Both the position numbers and the translations under genes were made by a program. Under the pieces are notes generated by a model. That model had not been told where the DNA came from and ran no database searches. It saw only the letters and a program-made list of their open reading frames with translations. From assembly GCA_025966335.1 (NCBI GenBank), contig JAICRS010000126.1, positions 1-8,444 on the forward strand: a stretch of 8,444 nt of DNA. The letters are read 5' to 3'. The DNA comes from Nocardioidaceae bacterium (GTDB lineage Bacteria > Actinomycetota > Actinomycetes > Propionibacteriales > Nocardioidaceae). How positions within the stretch are numbered: the stretch's first letter is position 1; each line of letters opens with the position of its first letter. Below are positions 5,702 through 8,444 of this stretch, in pieces.

Positions 5702-5773
5702 CTGGGGTACTAGGACTCGAACCTAGACTAACTGGACCAGAACCAGTCGGGCTGCCAATTACCCCATACCCCA
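5702..5773 (-). tRNA. tRNA-Gln (anticodon CTG)
   Basis: This encodes 72 nt with no 3' CCA (CTA follows instead, so CCA must be added after transcription). The acceptor stem is TGGGGTA/TACCCCA with discriminator G. The D stem is GGGT/GCCC. The anticodon stem ACTGG/CCAGT has loop TTCTGGT, giving anticodon CTG, which reads CAG. The T arm contains GGTTCGAGTCC. In actinomycetes lacking GlnRS this tRNA is first charged with glutamate by GltX and then amidated by GatCAB. Confidence 0.97.
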
Positions 5774-5780
5774 TGGGATC

Positions 5781-5798
5781 CGGCTTCTTGCGAAGCCG
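5781..5798. other. Perfect hairpin upstream of tRNA-Gln
   Basis: CGGCTTC-TTGC-GAAGCCG is a 7-bp stem with a 4-nt loop. It lies 7 nt before the 5' end of tRNA-Gln and 54 nt after the stop of the CPBP gene. No T tract follows on either strand. It may be a processing or termination structure for the gltX-CPBP message, or part of the tRNA leader. Confidence 0.4.
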
Positions 5799-5805
5799 AG
5801 GGTTG

Positions 5806-5835
5806 AGAATACACGGGTCACCCGTCCGCGACCAA
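5806..5835 (-). promoter_or_regulatory. Probable tRNA-Gln promoter
   Basis: On the minus strand TTGGTC (5835-5830), 18 nt of spacer and TATTCT (5811-5806) lie upstream of tRNA-Gln, giving a leader of about 27 nt that contains the hairpin at 5781-5798. The arrangement resembles the one proposed for tRNA-Glu. The -35 match is only partial. Confidence 0.4.
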
Positions 5836-5852
5836 AACGGGAACCGCCTCCC

Positions 5853-6959
5853 TCAACCGTGCGTGAGCACCCTCACGTCGCCGGTCGCGTCCTGCGCTGC
5901 CGGCGGCCGGGTCCGGGTCTGCAGACCCAGCTTTCTGCCCACGAGCAGCACCAGCGCCGCGTAGACCAGCGACTGCGTCAAGGTCAGCGGGATGTTGCTC
6001 CAGCCGACCTCGGAAACGTTCAGCGTCTCGGTGAGGTCGGCGAACGTGAGCGCGAATCCGAAGGCGAGGAAGTTGTTCAGGATGTGCATCGCGATCCCGG
6101 CCTCGAGGCCGCCGGTGCGCAGCACCAGCCAGCCGGCGATCAGGCCGAACATGAACCGGTCGAAGAACAGCGGAAAGTTCTGGACACCGTGCGCCATCGC
6201 GAACAACGTGGCGGTGACCACCAGCGCGACCCAGCGGTTGTTGAACAGCGAGCCGAGCGCCTGCATCAGGTAGCCGCGGAAGACGTACTCCTCGCCGGCG
6301 GCCTGGAACGGGGTGGTGACCAGCACGATCAACGCGAGGATCGCCGTGGTCGTGGTGAAGTCGTTGACCTGCTGGTCGATGTCGGCTTCCTGGGCGCCCG
6401 GCAGCAGCATGCTCACGACCAGCTGCGCGATCAGCGCCGCCACGGCCAGGCCGAGGCAGATGAAGAAGAACTTCCAGCGCATCTTGGGTACGACGGAGGT
6501 CAGCCAGCGTGGCCGCATCCGGTGCACCCATCGCATCACCGCCCAGGTGACCAGGATCGCCGCACCCAGGGTGAGGTTCAGGTAGAGCAACGAGGCGGGC
6601 CCGATCGCCTGGAGGGTCGCGGCCTTCTCGAAGCTCTCCCAGAACGGGCCGCCCTCGATCATCACGCCGACGACCAGCACCGGCATCAGCACGAGCGGTG
6701 CGATGATCACCATGCCGAGGCCGACCAGCAGGATGCCGACCACGGGCTTCCACCAAGCGTAGTTCCAGGTGCGCAGCATCTGGTGGTACTCGCGGGGCTC
6801 CGGGTGCGGGAACGTCGGCAGCGGCCGTGCCGGCGGCGCCGGCGGCGGGCCCCACTGCGGCTGCGCGGGTGCCCCCCACTGCTGGGGCGGCGGCTGCTGC
6901 CACGGGTGCGGCTGGTTTCCGGGGTAGGGCTGGTTGCCGCCCGGATACTGGTCGCTCAC
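5853..6959 (-). CDS. CPBP-family intramembrane metalloprotease homologue
   Basis: This is a 368-residue membrane protein of the CPBP (Abi/RCE1-like) family, putative metal-dependent proteases buried in the membrane. All three family motifs are intact: EEYVFRG (E223, E224, R228), FAMAH (H257) and HILNN (H292, N296). Residues 1-57 form a cytoplasmic tail rich in Pro, Gln, Asn and Trp, with imperfect PYPGNQPHP-type repeats. Hydrophobic segments follow at roughly 72-101, 120-143, 163-186, 206-219, 242-256, 266-281, 289-307 and 325-341. The GTG at 6959 was chosen because it opens the PGGNQPYPG tail and has a GGAGG about 11 nt upstream. The gene starts 25 nt after the gltX stop on the same strand and is probably co-transcribed. 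Its substrate is unknown; the location beside gltX gives no direct clue. Confidence 0.9.
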   Translation of the reverse strand: MSDQYPGGNQPYPGNQPHPWQQPPPQQWGAPAQPQWGPPPAPPARPLPTFPHPEPREYHQMLRTWNYAWWKPVVGILLVGLGMVIIAPLVLMPVLVVGVMIEGGPFWESFEKAATLQAIGPASLLYLNLTLGAAILVTWAVMRWVHRMRPRWLTSVVPKMRWKFFFICLGLAVAALIAQLVVSMLLPGAQEADIDQQVNDFTTTTAILALIVLVTTPFQAAGEEYVFRGYLMQALGSLFNNRWVALVVTATLFAMAHGVQNFPLFFDRFMFGLIAGWLVLRTGGLEAGIAMHILNNFLAFGFALTFADLTETLNVSEVGWSNIPLTLTQSLVYAALVLLVGRKLGLQTRTRPPAAQDATGDVRVLTHG

Positions 6960-6984
6960 GCCCTCGCCCCCTCCACCGGTGCGC

Positions 6985-8444
6985 TCAGCCTTCCTGCGCG
7001 CTGCTCAGTCTGGCCAACGAACGGTCCCTGCCCAGCAGTTCCAGCGACTCGAACAGCGGCGGCGAGATCCGGCGGCCGGTCACCGCGACCCGCACCGGAC
7101 CGAACGCGTTGCGCGGCTTGAGGCCGAGCTCCTCCACCAGTGCGCGGCGCAGTGCCTCGTCGATCGCGGCGGTCTCCCAGGACTCGAGTCCGGCGAGCGC
7201 ATCGTGGGCGGCCTTGACGACGGACCGGCCGTCCTCGTTGAGCAGCTTCTCGGCATCGGCGGGGTCACGCTCGAAGGTGGCGTCGTCGAGGAACAGGAAG
7301 CCCAGCATGTCCACGCACTCGCCGAGGGTGGTCATCCGCTCGTGCACCAGCGGTGCCGCTTGCGCGAGCAGGTTCCGCTGGTCCGCGTTCACGGCGTCAC
7401 CGAGGACACCCGCGCGCTGCAGGTAGGGGATCATCCGCTCCGTGAGGTCCTCGACACTGAGTGCCCTCAGGTGAGCGGCGTTGATCGCCTCGCACTTCTT
7501 CATGTCGAAGCGGGCCGGGTTCGGGTTGACCCGCCGGATGTCGAACGCCTCGGCCATCTCCGCCATCGTGAACACGTCCCGGTCCTCGGCGATCCCCCAG
7601 CCGAGCAGCGCGAGGTAGTTCAGGATCCCTTCGGGCAGGAAGCCACGCTCGATGTACTCGGTCAGGCCGGCGCCCTGGTCACGCTTGGAGAGTCGCTTGT
7701 TGCCCTCCCCCATCACGATCGGCAGGTGCCCGAACCTGGGCGACCCGGTGCCGATCCCGAGCTCCGCGAGCGCTTCGTAGAGCGCCACCTGACGGGGAGT
7801 CGAGGAGAGCAGGTCCTCGCCGCGCAGCACGTGCGTGATCTCCATCAGTGCGTCGTCGACCGGGTTCACCAGGGTGTAGAGCGGATGTCCGTTGGCGCGG
7901 ACCAGCACGAAGTCGGGCACGTGCTCGGGAAGGAAGGTGATCTCCCCGCGGACCAGGTCGTCGAACACGATCGGCCGGTCCGGCATCCGGAACCGGAGCA
8001 CCGGTTTCCTTCCCTGGTCGATGAACGCGTCGATCTGCTGCGGTGACAGGTCGCGGCAGTGTCCGTCGTACCCGCTGGTCTTGTTCTCGGCGCGGGCGGC
8101 CTCGCGACGCTGTTCGACCTCCTCCTGCGAGCAGTAGCAGTCGTAGGCCTTCCCGGCCTCACGCAGCTCGTGCGCCACCGCGGCGTACTTGTCGAACCGC
8201 TCCGACTGGAGGTACGGCGCGAACGGGCCACCGACCTCCGGGCCCTCGTCCCAGCCGATGCCGAGCCAGCGCAGGGAGTCGATCACCGACGCGTAGCCCT
8301 CCGGGGTGTTGCGGGCCAGGTCGGTGTCCTCGATCCGCAGCACGAGAGTGCCGCCGAAGTGGCGCGCGAACGCCCAGTTGAACAGCGCGCTGCGCACGTT
8401 GCCCACGTGCAGGGAGCCGGTCGGCGAGGGTGGGAAGCGGACCC
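6985..8444 (-). CDS. gltX: Glutamyl-tRNA synthetase (lacks first few codons)
   Basis: This cytoplasmic class I synthetase attaches glutamate to tRNA-Glu and, in most actinomycetes, also to tRNA-Gln as the first step of the transamidation route. It has 485 visible residues; the frame runs off the right edge inside VRFPPSPTGSLHVGNVRSAL, so only a short N-terminus is missing. The HIGH-type motif is LHVGN, close to the right edge. The KMSKS-type motif is KRLSKR (about 7681-7700). Between them are RIEDTD, the insertion CYCSQEEVE...YDGHCRD, which keeps three cysteines of the zinc site seen in some GluRS, and LRGEDLLSSTPRQ. The C-terminal part is the helical anticodon-binding region. It heads a minus-strand series with the CPBP gene, then tRNA-Gln and tRNA-Glu, its likely substrates. 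Confidence 0.97.
   Translation of the reverse strand, partial: VRFPPSPTGSLHVGNVRSALFNWAFARHFGGTLVLRIEDTDLARNTPEGYASVIDSLRWLGIGWDEGPEVGGPFAPYLQSERFDKYAAVAHELREAGKAYDCYCSQEEVEQRREAARAENKTSGYDGHCRDLSPQQIDAFIDQGRKPVLRFRMPDRPIVFDDLVRGEITFLPEHVPDFVLVRANGHPLYTLVNPVDDALMEITHVLRGEDLLSSTPRQVALYEALAELGIGTGSPRFGHLPIVMGEGNKRLSKRDQGAGLTEYIERGFLPEGILNYLALLGWGIAEDRDVFTMAEMAEAFDIRRVNPNPARFDMKKCEAINAAHLRALSVEDLTERMIPYLQRAGVLGDAVNADQRNLLAQAAPLVHERMTTLGECVDMLGFLFLDDATFERDPADAEKLLNEDGRSVVKAAHDALAGLESWETAAIDEALRRALVEELGLKPRNAFGPVRVAVTGRRISPPLFESLELLGRDRSLARLSSAQEG

Noticed and set aside
5859..7121. 420-codon plus-strand frame opposite the CPBP gene
   Set aside because: It is antisense to a gene with all CPBP motifs; its composition is the Arg/His/Gln/Asp-rich pattern of a reversed frame.
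6934..8046. 370-codon plus-strand frame opposite gltX
   Set aside because: It is antisense to a clear gltX; no domain and mirror-frame composition.

Overview
The window is high-GC DNA (roughly 70%) with the codon use and synteny of an actinomycete. The divergent leuC/ndgR pair and the gltX–tRNA-Gln–tRNA-Glu group are also near neighbours in Streptomyces from memory. The protein sequences fit Nocardioides/Kribbella-type genera (Propionibacteriales), but the genus is an inference. No insertion sequence, integrase, CRISPR array or phage gene was seen. The DNA looks like ordinary chromosome with a small variable block between two conserved anchors.

Layout. (1) Positions 1-586, minus: 5' part of leuC (leucine biosynthesis). 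(2) 655-1374, plus: ndgR, an IclR-type regulator divergent from leuC, with a palindrome in the 68-bp gap and signs of leaderless transcription. (3) 1462-1995, plus: a small exported protein of unknown function. (4) 2020-2235 and 2310-2732, minus: a 71-residue protein of unknown function and a four-helix membrane protein. The membrane gene is divergent from (5) 2795-3427, plus: a MerR-type regulator. The gap between them holds a TTGACA box with a 19-bp spacer and a nested dyad, as expected of a MerR-controlled promoter. (6) 3434-5457, minus: a two-gene alkylation-repair operon, an Ada(N-terminal)-AlkA fusion followed at once by ogt, convergent with merR. (7) 5529-5773, minus: a rho-independent terminator, tRNA-Glu(CTC) and tRNA-Gln(CTG), each tRNA with a plausible promoter. 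(8) 5853-6959, minus: a CPBP-family intramembrane protease homologue. (9) 6985 to the right edge, minus: gltX, lacking only its first few codons.

How the genes fit together. LeuC and NdgR form a biosynthetic gene and its regulator. The Ada-AlkA/Ogt pair covers phosphotriester sensing, removal of alkylated bases and direct reversal of O6-alkylguanine. GltX lies beside tRNA-Glu, its cognate substrate, and tRNA-Gln, which most actinomycetes charge through GltX plus GatCAB. The least understood part is the MerR/membrane-protein/71-residue-protein cassette at 2020-3427. It looks like a self-contained sensor-and-response unit and is the best candidate here for something undescribed. No intergenic stretch exceeds 300 bases.
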